Notes under the pieces: generated by a model
What the model was told of the DNA's origin: nothing
Database searches by the model: none
Seen by the model: only the letters and a program-made list of their open reading frames with translations
Translations under genes and position numbers: made by a program
NCBI GenBank assembly: GCA_023421115.1
Contig: JAEZUI010000154.1
Span: 1-64,000 of the forward strand
Reading direction: 5' to 3'
DNA length: 64,000 nucleotides
Source of the DNA: Bacillota bacterium
GTDB taxonomy: Bacteria; Bacillota; Clostridia; Acetivibrionales; Acetivibrionaceae
In this document: positions 51,517 to 61,682 of the stretch, piece by piece
Numbering within the stretch: the first letter of the stretch is position 1
Layout of the letters: the number at the start of each line of letters is the position of its first letter

Positions 51517-54500
51517 CTATCTTTCAGCAATTGCCATTTCACATTTCAATTCCTCTGCCTGATAGTTATTTTCATTTCCTTGCCCATTTTCGTCAACAAT
51601 TATCTCTTCCTGCTCTTGTAGCTCTTTAAACTCCAATTTAGTGTTTATCTCTGCCTGGCGAGCTGAAAATTCATTCAGACGATCTTCAAATTCAAAGGGC
51701 TTGTCTACTTCTGCCTTTGCTTCTTCAAGTTGTACTTTTGCATCCTCCAATTTCCTAACAGTATCATTAAGAACACCGTCAATTCTTTCTACAGCATTTT
51801 CTATTCTTGTAATACAGCCAAGTTCAGAATTACTAAACTCCGCACGATAAGTCAAAGTCCCTTTAATCTGCACCTCTATCTGCTCAAAACCTGTTCGAGC
51901 AAGTAAAATCTTAAAGCCACGATAATGACCGGCTTCAACTGGATCACCATTTATAGCAATATCATTAATTTTACTCATCACAAGAAGTCTTTCACCTGCT
52001 TTTACCCTTTCATCAAATGCTTTCCCATCAATATTCATTATGAAATCCTGAGAAGTAGACTTATCCCTCAAACCAATATCCTTTATTAATCCTTCAATCC
52101 GCTGTTCACAATGGGCTATCAAGCCAGGATATTTGCTTTCAACATTCCTCTTTAGAATTATCCTTTCATTGTTCCAATTCGCTTTTAAAAGTTTTAACCT
52201 TGTAACTTCATTATCCACTTCCATTTTCTCAGCCAATAAAGGATTTGAAGTTGCAATAGCCTTTACCTCAGCTGCCGATAAAACCGTCTCATCCATATCC
52301 TCACAAGAACGTGAAATGCTTTTCCCTGTCATTACCTGACTTATATACTTCAGTTTTTGCTCTTGAATCTGCCACAGATAAGCATCAAAGGTACCTTTTG
52401 TAACATACCTAAAGATGTTTACTACCGGATTTTCATTCCCCTGTCTTAGGATTCTGCCATCCCGCTGCTCAATATCACTTGGTCTCCACGGACAATCAAG
52501 GTGGTGTACAGCAATGAGTTTATTTTGAACATTTGTACCAGTTCCGAGTTTTGACGTACTTCCAAGCAGTATTCTGACATTACCAGCTCTTACCCTTTCA
52601 AATAATGCTTCTCTTTGCTCATCCGTCTTTGCATCATGAACAAAAGCTATCTCTTCAGCATTAATACCTTTCTCAATGAGACAGTCCTTAATTTCATCAT
52701 AGACATTGAACTGACCCGGCTTTGGAGTACCCGAATCGCAAAAAATAATTTGTGTTGAACGGGATTCTTTTGTATCTTTCCATACTTCAAAAACCTTACG
52801 GATGGCAATATTAAGCTTACTTTCCTCATCATTTGGAGCTTCTCCAATTACTAACCGTGGATCAATCGACATGAGCTTGGCTTCATTTGTTAGTTTCAGC
52901 ATATTATCTACACATGCTTCTACTTCTTTGGTTCGGATTTTCTCAGCCCTTTCAACAAAGGTTTCCATAAGCATTTTCTGAAATTTGGTTGCTTCTGTAG
53001 CAATAATCGTTGCTTTACCACCATCAATATCAGGTGTTGGAAGTTTTAGCATATCTGCCGTCTGTATGTCCGCCACAAGCCCAAACATATTCATAAGTTC
53101 AGGCAGATTATGAAATTTAGCGAAACGATTTCTCATTCGGTATCCAGATCCTTCAGGAGTAATTTCCAAGGAAGATACCACTTCTCCAAATGTAGCTGCC
53201 CAACTGTCAAAATAGTTAAGTCCCATCTTTTGAATCAACTGTGGTTGCAGGAATTTTTGCATCACATACATCTCACTCATACTGTTTGAAATAGGGGTTC
53301 CGGTGGCAAATACAACTCCTTTTCCATTATTAATTTCTTGGAGATATTGACACTTCAAAAGCATATCTGAGGCTCTTTGGCTTGATGATTTTCCAATCCC
53401 TGCTACATTCTTCATTTTTGTATAAGTGAAACAATTCTTATAAACATGGGCTTCATCTACAAACATGTAATCCGCCCCTAATTGTTCAAATGTTAAAAGG
53501 TCATCTTTCTTTCCCTCTGCCAAAAGCTTTGTAAGCCTGTTTTTAAGGTTGTTCTGAAAGATGACCATTTGTTTTATTGACCAATTATCTCCCTTTTCAT
53601 CACGAATCTTTTTTATAACATAAGAGATTTGATTAATCTCATCATTAAGCTGCCTTTCCTGACGCTCTTTTGATACAGGTATTCTTTCAAACTGGCTATG
53701 ACCAATAATGATTGCATCATATTCACCCATAGCAATATGAGAAACAAATTTATTACGGTTGGCTTTTTCAAAGTCTTTCTTTGTTGTCACCAGTATTTTA
53801 GCCTGTGGAAAGAACCTATAAAATTCTTTTGCCCATTGCTCTGTCAAATGGTTTGGGACTACATACATTGGTTTCTTGATTGCACCAATGCTTTTTAGAT
53901 ACATTCCTGAAGCAATAAGTGCTGCTGTTTTACCTGCACCAACTACATGTCCGGCTAATCCTGTACCGGAATATATAACCCTGGCAGCAAAGTTCATTTG
54001 GTGAGGTCGAAGTTTTATCTCATCACTCATTCCTTGAAAAAACAAGTGAGAACCATCATAAACTCTAGGTCTTATGATATTAAATTTGTCATTATAGATT
54101 TTTAGCAGTATCTCTGCCCTATCTTTTTCATTAAACAACCAACCTGCAAAAGCTTCTTTTATCTGATTTTGCTTAGCTCTCGCTATCATGGTTTCATTAG
54201 CATTGATGACATATTTGATTTGGTCCTTACCATTTGAATCTACATAAGGAACAGGATCTCTTACTGTAGTACTTTGGAGATTTAAGCAATCCTCAAAAAT
54301 CTGATATGCATTTACTCTTTTTGTTCCATAGGTATTGTTAACTTTTACTGAGCTTGAATCTCTTGCCTTATTTAACACACGCCATTGTGTTGTAAATTCC
54401 ATATAGTCGATATCTATAGTGTCTTTTAGATAATACGGAGTTCCAAAGGTTTCATGCATAAATTGACGATAATATTCTATAGGTATCCAAGGTGAGCCAA

Positions 54501-57500
54501 TTCTAAAGTCGATTTCTCCAGGTAATAGTTTTTGAGGCTGCACTGCTTCTAAAGCTTTTACATTTCTCGAGAAAAGTTCAGGATATTCCTCTGCTTTCAT
54601 TTTTGCATACAAAAGCTTATCCTTTACTTGTCCACTTAAGTATTCCTCATTCACCTCCCATCCTTCATAGTAGTTCCCATAATACTTCTGAGGATTTAAA
54701 TAAATCCTGTCTCCAAGTTCTCCTATTAACGTATCTGCACTTTTATTTGTCAAGGCTTCCATATAAGATAAATCTATTTTCATTTTTACATTTAGACTTA
54801 TCTCAAGGGCTTCCTTTGCTGTTTCTGCATGTTGGGGTAAACGATATGATTTAATTGTTGCCCTATAAAATATTGGTGCTTTTGTCCATGTTTTTTTATC
54901 ATGGCTCTGGTCTTCAATTGAACGAAGCAATGGGAACTGGTCATCATCTGAAAACACTGCTATATTTGCTTTATCATTTATAAAACCACACTCTCTTACA
55001 AAATCGTCATAAGTATCATTTAATTTGTTTTGTGCTTCTTTAAGCTCGCTAGGGACATATTCCCTTGTTTGTACCTCAATAACTTCTAATAAGGCTTCCC
55101 TTATTTCACAAAGTCCTTTTATCCTATCTGCCTTTTTGCCGATGTAATCCTGTGGAATCAACTTGTTGTGTTCGCAGTAATAAATCTTATCTTCCATAAC
55201 AGCATAAGTATAATTTTTCGTTCCAGTAGGAGCATCAATCTCTATCTTCTCATTATCAGGTTCATCTAACTCTTCTGCTGATATATCTGCCTCAGCACAG
55301 AATGTTGCATTAAGTTTAATAATAGCATCATTTAACTCTGCATTTAGGTCCTGTCCATCTGGTGCAATGCAAGCTGTTCCATCTTCATTTCCATACATAT
55401 TTCTACTATGCTGCATTTTCCCCAATATCATATCCGGATTATCAATAAAATACTGATTCATATGAATATAATCAGCCTTTCTGGTATCCGTGAAAACCCA
55501 ATTAGGTAGAGAAAACTTGTCTAAATTCCTTGGGCTGCTATACTTTTGAAAAAATAGAATATCAGCTGTAACCTCAGTTCCTGCAAGAGCTTTGAAAGCA
55601 TTATTAGGAAGTCTTATAGCTCCTATTAAATCTGCTCTTTCTGCTATATATTCACGAACTTTTGTATCTTTCTTATCCATGGTGCCTTTACTTGTTATAA
55701 ATCCAATGATTCCACCAGACTTAAGTAAATCCAATGACTTTGCAACGAAATAATCATGAATCAAAAAATCCTCATCAGCGTATCTTTTGTCATAAAGTTT
55801 AATATTGTTGAAAGGAATATTCCCGAGTATGATATCAAATGAATTGTCTTCATAATTTGTAGTTTCATAGCCCTGAACACTAATTTCAGCCTTCTGATAG
55901 AGCTGCTTTGCTATTCTCCCGGTGATACTGTCAATTTCAACACCATAAATAGCTGTTTCTTTAAGACTATCTGGAAGGACCGAAAAGAAATTTCCTGTTC
56001 CCATAGCTGGATCAAGTATCTTTCTATTTTTTCCACCTGCAAATCCAAACTGCATAATTGCATTGTACATATGCTTTATTAAGTCAGGTTCAGTGTAATA
56101 TGCTGTTATTGTTGAATTTTTTGCATCCTCATACTCTTTTTCATCGAGTAAATGTTTTAGTTCCTGATATTCATTCTCCCAACCTGCTACTGTATCAGAA
56201 AAAGCGTTTGCCAAACCACCCCAGCCTACATAACGTGCTAAAACTATCTGCTCATCATGATCTGCAAGGCGATTTTCACTTTCAATCCTTTTTAACATCT
56301 TAATGGCTTCAATATTGTTTTTATATTTGGTTTTTGCTCCATTTGGATAGAGATTATAGCGTTCTGAATACTGGAAGTTTATTTTATTTGGTGAATCTTC
56401 ATTATATTTCTCATCAGTTGAGAGTATTTCTTCTTGATTTTCTTCGGCTTCCAAGCTATTATTTTCTTTTTTCAAATTATCGGAGGTTCCCAGTTCTTCA
56501 AGTGGTTTGTCTAAAAGTACCGTTTTTTGCATTAAAAATGAGCCACTATCAAGTGACTCATCATGGGATGGTTTGTAATTTTCGTTATTAAGTTGGTTCA
56601 TCTCACCTTGTATATCAGTTCGTTCAACACTATTTCCTCCGCTGTCGCCCTTAGGCTGTTCATATGTCTTGTCTTCTCCATTATATCCTCTGTCTTTGGT
56701 ATTTGATTCTCCATCAGCATCTGTTGCAGTATGTTCTCTATTCTCTCCACTGCTTCCTTCTGAACTTTGTGCATTATCTCCATCAGTGTTCCATCCATTT
56801 TCAAAATCATATATCGCTGTGGGTTTTGTTCCTTTAGATATTCCATTGCCATCCTGCCGTATTTGCCCAGAGGCTGATCGTAATTGCTTTCGTTGGATAT
56901 TTGAATATTTGGAAGTTTCATTCCATCCTTCTCTGTATAATCCATCTTTAATATGTTCATTTCTATTATTCCTTTCCCTATCAAAAGTTTTGATACTTCT
57001 TTCAATTTCCATTAAAATACCTTTTGAAACTGCTGTAACCAAATGACCAAGCCTTGCAATTAAAGGCAATGTATTAAAATGTGCAATAGTTGCCATGCCA
57101 TTTCCAATATTTATTTCTTCATCAGATAATCCACATCTTTTCCCTACAAAATATGAAATACTATCGCTTATTAGTTCTTGAAGCTGCATCTGCAATCCAT
57201 CCTGCGGAAGACTTTCAAACACACTATTTTCATCCTTCTCCTGAAAACTCTGTAATTGCAGGTATTGACTTTCCATAACAGCTTTATGGGATATTTGCTG
57301 AATACATTCTGAGAAATCTTCTGTGTTTATACTATATTCTTTTGAAAAATGTTTAACAATATGTTTTTTGAGTTCACCATCAAACTTCCAGTTAGTAGCA
57401 GTGAATTCCTTACCGTGTGTCTGTGAGAAATCAAATAAATGTTTTATGGTAAGCCTTGCATTCTCATATTCACATACTGCAATCCCTGTAGAACCTTTAT

Positions 57501-57708
57501 TAACATACCTTCCAACTCTATTCCATATAGCTGTCGGTGCAAGCATTGTTACATTTGGATTCTGAGCAAATATAAGTAGCGTGTTATCAAAACTATATTT
57601 ATATAATGTTGATGCAAACCTTAGATAATCTCGCCAACTGCTTTCATTTCTTGTGATATGTGGAGCAATAGTTTCATATATCGTCTTTAACTTTTCATCT
57701 TTTCTCAA
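51517..57708 (-). CDS. Giant adenine methylase-SNF2 helicase protein
   Basis: The 2063-aa protein combines three parts. An N-terminal ArdC-like region (about 1-200) is followed by a polar linker and an N6-adenine methylase-like core with DPAMGTGNFF (motif I, about 566) and a variant motif IV reading ILGNIPFNN. Next is an SNF2/DEAD helicase with VVGAGKTAAL (about 1257), FVDEAHVYKN (about 1416), ATGTPISNSMSEM, and WRPSDIEQRDGRILRQGN; a long coiled coil ends it. Such proteins are conserved on clostridial ICEs, with roles in transfer DNA processing or protection from restriction. Whether methylation is active is unclear. Confidence 0.8.
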   Translation of the reverse strand: MRKDEKLKTIYETIAPHITRNESSWRDYLRFASTLYKYSFDNTLLIFAQNPNVTMLAPTAIWNRVGRYVNKGSTGIAVCEYENARLTIKHLFDFSQTHGKEFTATNWKFDGELKKHIVKHFSKEYSINTEDFSECIQQISHKAVMESQYLQLQSFQEKDENSVFESLPQDGLQMQLQELISDSISYFVGKRCGLSDEEINIGNGMATIAHFNTLPLIARLGHLVTAVSKGILMEIERSIKTFDRERNNRNEHIKDGLYREGWNETSKYSNIQRKQLRSASGQIRQDGNGISKGTKPTAIYDFENGWNTDGDNAQSSEGSSGENREHTATDADGESNTKDRGYNGEDKTYEQPKGDSGGNSVERTDIQGEMNQLNNENYKPSHDESLDSGSFLMQKTVLLDKPLEELGTSDNLKKENNSLEAEENQEEILSTDEKYNEDSPNKINFQYSERYNLYPNGAKTKYKNNIEAIKMLKRIESENRLADHDEQIVLARYVGWGGLANAFSDTVAGWENEYQELKHLLDEKEYEDAKNSTITAYYTEPDLIKHMYNAIMQFGFAGGKNRKILDPAMGTGNFFSVLPDSLKETAIYGVEIDSITGRIAKQLYQKAEISVQGYETTNYEDNSFDIILGNIPFNNIKLYDKRYADEDFLIHDYFVAKSLDLLKSGGIIGFITSKGTMDKKDTKVREYIAERADLIGAIRLPNNAFKALAGTEVTADILFFQKYSSPRNLDKFSLPNWVFTDTRKADYIHMNQYFIDNPDMILGKMQHSRNMYGNEDGTACIAPDGQDLNAELNDAIIKLNATFCAEADISAEELDEPDNEKIEIDAPTGTKNYTYAVMEDKIYYCEHNKLIPQDYIGKKADRIKGLCEIREALLEVIEVQTREYVPSELKEAQNKLNDTYDDFVRECGFINDKANIAVFSDDDQFPLLRSIEDQSHDKKTWTKAPIFYRATIKSYRLPQHAETAKEALEISLNVKMKIDLSYMEALTNKSADTLIGELGDRIYLNPQKYYGNYYEGWEVNEEYLSGQVKDKLLYAKMKAEEYPELFSRNVKALEAVQPQKLLPGEIDFRIGSPWIPIEYYRQFMHETFGTPYYLKDTIDIDYMEFTTQWRVLNKARDSSSVKVNNTYGTKRVNAYQIFEDCLNLQSTTVRDPVPYVDSNGKDQIKYVINANETMIARAKQNQIKEAFAGWLFNEKDRAEILLKIYNDKFNIIRPRVYDGSHLFFQGMSDEIKLRPHQMNFAARVIYSGTGLAGHVVGAGKTAALIASGMYLKSIGAIKKPMYVVPNHLTEQWAKEFYRFFPQAKILVTTKKDFEKANRNKFVSHIAMGEYDAIIIGHSQFERIPVSKERQERQLNDEINQISYVIKKIRDEKGDNWSIKQMVIFQNNLKNRLTKLLAEGKKDDLLTFEQLGADYMFVDEAHVYKNCFTYTKMKNVAGIGKSSSQRASDMLLKCQYLQEINNGKGVVFATGTPISNSMSEMYVMQKFLQPQLIQKMGLNYFDSWAATFGEVVSSLEITPEGSGYRMRNRFAKFHNLPELMNMFGLVADIQTADMLKLPTPDIDGGKATIIATEATKFQKMLMETFVERAEKIRTKEVEACVDNMLKLTNEAKLMSIDPRLVIGEAPNDEESKLNIAIRKVFEVWKDTKESRSTQIIFCDSGTPKPGQFNVYDEIKDCLIEKGINAEEIAFVHDAKTDEQREALFERVRAGNVRILLGSTSKLGTGTNVQNKLIAVHHLDCPWRPSDIEQRDGRILRQGNENPVVNIFRYVTKGTFDAYLWQIQEQKLKYISQVMTGKSISRSCEDMDETVLSAAEVKAIATSNPLLAEKMEVDNEVTRLKLLKANWNNERIILKRNVESKYPGLIAHCEQRIEGLIKDIGLRDKSTSQDFIMNIDGKAFDERVKAGERLLVMSKINDIAINGDPVEAGHYRGFKILLARTGFEQIEVQIKGTLTYRAEFSNSELGCITRIENAVERIDGVLNDTVRKLEDAKVQLEEAKAEVDKPFEFEDRLNEFSARQAEINTKLEFKELQEQEEIIVDENGQGNENNYQAEELKCEMAIAER

Positions 57709-58733
57709 AATGAATTAACCTCCTTCCTTTCAGGATGCATTTCAAAATACAGTTCAAGTGCTTCTTCCACCACCTTTTCAATTTCATTCGATTTAGCATC
57801 TGGAGAAAAAAACTTCGAATATAACTTATGCTTTATTTTAATTGGTGGAGTTGTTGATTTTGGCTTTTTATTTATCTCACCGGATAAAATTTGATATATG
57901 GCTTTTTCATTTAGTTTGCTATCATTTGAATAAATTCTTAGCATTTGTGTCTTCTTCATATCCACTTTAAACTCATTTTGAGATAGTACCTGTTCAATTT
58001 CTTTCTGCTCATTTTCTTTTAAATATGATATATCAACGGCACATCTGATAGAAATTTGATTGTTATCAATTCTATCTTTAAGTGCATTAGCTATCTTGTC
58101 AATTCTCAATAGTCTAGCAACTGTATTCTTTGAAAGTCCATACTCGCTGCCTACTTTTTCCCTTGTCGTTAACTTCTGCCCCACTGGGGCAGAAGTTTCA
58201 TTTTCCCTTATATATTCAGGGTTTTCAAGTCTTTTAAGTTCATTAATTATGTCATTTCTTTTGCCCTGTGAAAACATCTTTGAGTGACTTAGAGAAAGTA
58301 CCGTTGCTTTTTCAGATGGTAGCATATCTGTGAATGACCGCTGAATCACATTAGTTTCTACAACATACATAAGTGCTTCTTCATCTGTTAAATATTCCTT
58401 TACAATACATGGCCCATCAGTAAGTCCTGCAAGCTTTGCTCCATTCATTCGATTATGACCTGCAAGCATTTCATACTCAAAACCATCTTCACCACATTCA
58501 ATTTTCCTCACTATCATGGGAACCAAAATACCATTTGCCTTTATGCTTTCAACCAAGTCATCAAGCCGCTCATCTCTATATAATCTAAATGGATGATTTT
58601 GATAAGGTCGAATTTTATCGAAGGATATGGATAGAAATACTTTATCATTTGCTTGAATTGGTAATGTTGGTTCATCTGCCATTAATAATTCATCAAGGGA
58701 TTTAACTTTTTTTGCAGTTGGTCTAGTTACCAT
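57705..58733 (-). CDS. parB: ParB-family partition protein
   Basis: The 342-aa protein has the ParB/Spo0J N-terminal domain: FDKIRPYQNHPFRLYRDERL, DLVESIKANGILVPMIVRK and a MLAGHNRMNGAKLAGL box. A helix-turn-helix region follows (KVGSEYGLSKNTVARLLRID). It overlaps ParA by a few bases. With ParA it should stabilise the excised circular form of the ICE. The dyad cluster near 50.25 kb is one candidate target. Confidence 0.85.
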   Translation of the reverse strand: MVTRPTAKKVKSLDELLMADEPTLPIQANDKVFLSISFDKIRPYQNHPFRLYRDERLDDLVESIKANGILVPMIVRKIECGEDGFEYEMLAGHNRMNGAKLAGLTDGPCIVKEYLTDEEALMYVVETNVIQRSFTDMLPSEKATVLSLSHSKMFSQGKRNDIINELKRLENPEYIRENETSAPVGQKLTTREKVGSEYGLSKNTVARLLRIDKIANALKDRIDNNQISIRCAVDISYLKENEQKEIEQVLSQNEFKVDMKKTQMLRIYSNDSKLNEKAIYQILSGEINKKPKSTTPPIKIKHKLYSKFFSPDAKSNEIEKVVEEALELYFEMHPERKEVNSF

Positions 58734-59508
58734 TCATTATCAACTCCTTTGCCACTTCATCATAGGCAATTCCAGCTTTTGATTTCCTGTCAAAATCAAT
58801 AATGCTCATTCCATATCTATTTGCTTCTCCAACTCTTATGGAACGTGGTATATGTACTTTAAAAATCTTCATTCCATTTTTGTATGCTTCTGTTACCTCT
58901 TCACATACTTCTCTATGAAGATTTGTCTGCATGTCACACATTGTTAGAAGGATTCCCTCAAACTGAATTTTTGGATTGATTCTTTTTCTTATCTTCAAGA
59001 TGGTCTTTGTTAAGTCCGTTAGTCCCATTGTTGCATAATACTCCGGATTGATTGGAATGATTACACTGTCAGCAGCTGATAAAGCGTTGATAGTAAGTGG
59101 TCCTAAAGATGGATTTGTATCAATGAGAATATAGTCATAATCCTTTCTGAGTGGTTCCAGGATATTGGCAAGTAACTTCTCACTTCCCATTTCCATACGT
59201 AAGTTAGCTTCAACTACCGATAAATGAATACTGCTTGGAATAAAGTCCAGATTTCCATGGGTATAAATATATTCCTCTGGATATGGAAGCTGTTCCTCAT
59301 CCATAGCCTTGTACATTATCTCGGCGATTGTGGTTGTCATTTTAGTATTCTCATCTGCAAATGATGAAGTAAGGTTGGATTGTGGGTCAAAATCTAAAGC
59401 CAGCACTTTCTTCCCCTGCTCACCAAGGGAAAATGCCATATTTCTTACACTGGTAGTCTTAGCTACACCACCTTTTTGGTTTGCAACTGCTATAATTTTT
59501 GCATTCAT
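58723..59508 (-). CDS. parA: ParA/Soj partition ATPase
   Basis: The 261-aa protein has the deviant Walker A NQKGGVAKTTSVRNMA (12-18) and the DFDPQSNLT and YILIDTNPSLGPLT motifs of ParA/Soj. It is the first gene of the leftward operon at the ICE right end. The spacer 59509-59640 presumably holds its promoter; it contains an AT palindrome AAAATTT-AA-AAATTTT. Confidence 0.85.
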   Translation of the reverse strand: MNAKIIAVANQKGGVAKTTSVRNMAFSLGEQGKKVLALDFDPQSNLTSSFADENTKMTTTIAEIMYKAMDEEQLPYPEEYIYTHGNLDFIPSSIHLSVVEANLRMEMGSEKLLANILEPLRKDYDYILIDTNPSLGPLTINALSAADSVIIPINPEYYATMGLTDLTKTILKIRKRINPKIQFEGILLTMCDMQTNLHREVCEEVTEAYKNGMKIFKVHIPRSIRVGEANRYGMSIIDFDRKSKAGIAYDEVAKELIMNGN

Positions 59509-59639
59509 AGGTATCCTTCTTTCTAAAATTTAAAAATTTTAATAATCAAATAGCAGATAGTTATCATAAGCATTTACTTTTACTTATTCAGCTTCTAAAG
59601 CTTATATTTCTTTGATTCAAACCAATAAGATAAACATAC

Positions 59640-59660
59640 CATAAATTCAGTTCACCAGAT
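59640..59660. other. Probable right ICE junction inside a CotJC-like gene
   Basis: Homology to CotJC/manganese-catalase proteins begins at about 59655 (PDGELAASLRYL), while upstream codons HKFSS lead back to a stop at 59631. The expected first 40-odd residues, promoter and start are missing. The break coincides with the end of ICE gene content. The exact crossover cannot be set without the other end. Confidence 0.5.
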
Positions 59661-60158
59661 GGCGAGTTAGCTGCGTCTTTAAGGTATTTAAGTCAGAGAT
59701 TCAGCATGCCTACAAATGAAGCAAAAGCGATACTCAACGATATCGGAACTGAAGAACTGGCTCATCTTGAAATTGTTGGTTCTATTGTTCATCAACTAAC
59801 AAAAGGTGTTCCAGCACATGTTCTTGAGAAAGAAGGTCTTGGAGCTTATTACTCCGATCATGACCATGCTGTTTATCCTGTAAGTGCATCAGGAGTTCCT
59901 TTTACAGCCGCATACATTCAATCAAAAGGTGATCCAATCGCCGACTTGTATGAAGACTTAGCTGCAGAGCAAAAGGCAAGAGCAACATATGAGAATCTTA
60001 TCAACCTTTCTGATGATCCCGACGTTATTGATCCATTGAGATTTTTGAGAGCAAGAGAAGTTGTGCACTTCCAGAGATTCGGGGAAGCTTTGAGGATTGT
60101 TGAAGACAAATTGGCTGAAAAGAAATTCTATATTACCAAACCTGTTAATAAAGCATAA
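59649..60158 (+). pseudogene. cotJC: 5'-truncated CotJC-like spore coat/manganese-catalase gene
   Basis: The frame reads PDGELAASLRYLSQRFSMPT then NEAKAILNDIGTEELAHLEI, the ferritin-like di-manganese catalase fold. Glu and His ligands are visible in TEELAHLE and in RAREVVHFQRFGE. The ATG at 59706 lies in the middle of this domain, with homology continuing upstream, so it is not the natural start. Normal CotJC is about 190 aa; 168 codons from the junction remain. The gene was probably split by ICE insertion, and the promoter-bearing part should sit beyond the other ICE end. Confidence 0.7.
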
Positions 60159-60170
60159 GGAAATATTAAA

Positions 60171-60213
60171 AAAGATGGTTCTAGCTGCTATTTTCTCTTT
60201 AAGAACCATCTTT
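60171..60213. terminator. Bidirectional terminator between cotJC remnant and DUF4143 gene
   Basis: AAAGATGGTTCT (60171-60182) and AGAACCATCTTT (60202-60213) form a 12-base perfect stem with T-rich sequence downstream and A-rich upstream, serving both convergent genes. Confidence 0.8.
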
Positions 60214-60254
60214 AATTTATTTTTTACGTTTGCTGAAATCGCAGTAATGGGCCA

Positions 60255-61547
60255 TTATACGCAAAACACTGCATAATGGGGTATAGCCCGTATCCCATAG
60301 CTTTGCCCAAAATTCTTTTCTGAAAACCTGATTGAATATGTGGGTTGATACTTCTTAATGAACACACCAAGGCTTTTTGACTTGGTACTAGTAGACTTTT
60401 TGACTTCGATGCCAACAATATCAGCATTTTTTTGTATTACAAAATCGAGTTCTGCAGAATGTTCACTTGCCCAGTAGTAAGGTGTATATCCCTTGGACAC
60501 AAGAGTCTGTGCGATATAATTCTCGGTTACGGCTCCCATGAAGATGTTGGATTCGCCAGTCAATATGGTTTGTTGTGCCAATCCAGATTTCATGACAAGC
60601 AAGCCTACATCACTCATATACAGCTTAAAAGAAGATAAATCAGCGTAGACAGAAATAGGGTTCTGAGCATGTTCAATCTTTTGGCATTTTAATACGACTC
60701 CCGCTTGTGTCAGCCAGTCGATTGAAGCCCCAAACAGAGCAGCACTGCCACCTTTTTGAATAACCTTATACTGAAACTTCGTATTTTCTTTGGCAAGCTG
60801 AGCAGGTATAGAATTGAAACAGGCACGTATCTTCACAGTATCAGAAGTATCAGCATACTTAGCCATGTCTGCAACATAGTTGTTGGTTATTTCATTCTGA
60901 ACATTGGGTAAAAGTACTAATTTACCGGATTTAACAAAGGATAAAACACTGGCAGGCATACCACCTACGATTAAGTAATAGCGATACAGTTCTAATGCTT
61001 TATTATGGAGAGCTTCCGGCATTGGCGCAATGTCGTTAAAACAAATGCGAATTTCCTGAGCAAGCCGTTCTTCGCCCATTGCCCATAGAAATTCCTCAAA
61101 ATCCAACGGGTAGAGCGTCAAACTTTCTACTTTACCTACAGGGAAGCTATATTTTTCCCTGTTAACGGCAACTCCCAGCAGACTTCCGGCCGCCGCTACA
61201 TGATATTGCGGCGCTAACTCACAAAAGTATTTGAGAGCAGTTAACGCCCTTTCACAGCTTTGTATTTCATCAAATATAATTAGTGTTTTACCAGGAATGA
61301 TTTCTTCATTTACCGTTGTTTCAAGGAAACGTAATAGTCGTTCGGGCGTAATGTCGTCATCAAAATATCTAGCAACCGAGAGATTCGTTTCCAAGTTTAC
61401 ATATACAGTATTATCGAAATACTTCTCGCCTAACTCCATAAGTATGTAGGTTTTTCCAACCTGCCTGGCTCCATAAAGCAATAGGGGCATTCTTTCTCTG
61501 TCTTTCCACTCTAAAAGTTGGGCTTCGATTTTTCTATGCATATACAA
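60255..61547 (-). CDS. AAA+ ATPase with DUF4143 domain
   Basis: The 430-aa protein has Walker A LLLYGARQVGKTYIL (26-33), Walker B TLIIFDEIQSCERAL and a C-terminal DUF4143 domain ending in a nuclease-like fold (AELDFVIQKNADIVGIEVKK with D, E and K of a PD-(D/E)xK pattern). This family is common in anaerobes, often as several chromosomal copies, with unclear role. It belongs to the right chromosomal flank. GGTGAT precedes the ATG. Confidence 0.85.
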   Translation of the reverse strand: MYMHRKIEAQLLEWKDRERMPLLLYGARQVGKTYILMELGEKYFDNTVYVNLETNLSVARYFDDDITPERLLRFLETTVNEEIIPGKTLIIFDEIQSCERALTALKYFCELAPQYHVAAAGSLLGVAVNREKYSFPVGKVESLTLYPLDFEEFLWAMGEERLAQEIRICFNDIAPMPEALHNKALELYRYYLIVGGMPASVLSFVKSGKLVLLPNVQNEITNNYVADMAKYADTSDTVKIRACFNSIPAQLAKENTKFQYKVIQKGGSAALFGASIDWLTQAGVVLKCQKIEHAQNPISVYADLSSFKLYMSDVGLLVMKSGLAQQTILTGESNIFMGAVTENYIAQTLVSKGYTPYYWASEHSAELDFVIQKNADIVGIEVKKSTSTKSKSLGVFIKKYQPTYSIRFSEKNFGQSYGIRAIPHYAVFCV

Positions 61548-61682
61548 TCACCTCATACACTTTATTGTATGTTGAATTGATTTATTCGTCAATAAAAATC
61601 GTATTCACGTATATTTTTTAGGTGACTTTAATATGAATTTCAGAAATTTCAGCGTTCCATATTATAATAAACTTATATAATG

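Noticed and set aside
55000..57300. Several long plus-strand frames opposite the giant helicase gene
   Set aside because: They mirror the codon pattern of the real minus-strand gene and have no start signals.
59706..60158. Annotating a complete 150-aa ferritin-like gene from ATG 59706
   Set aside because: Clear family homology continues upstream of this ATG, so it is an internal methionine of a truncated gene.
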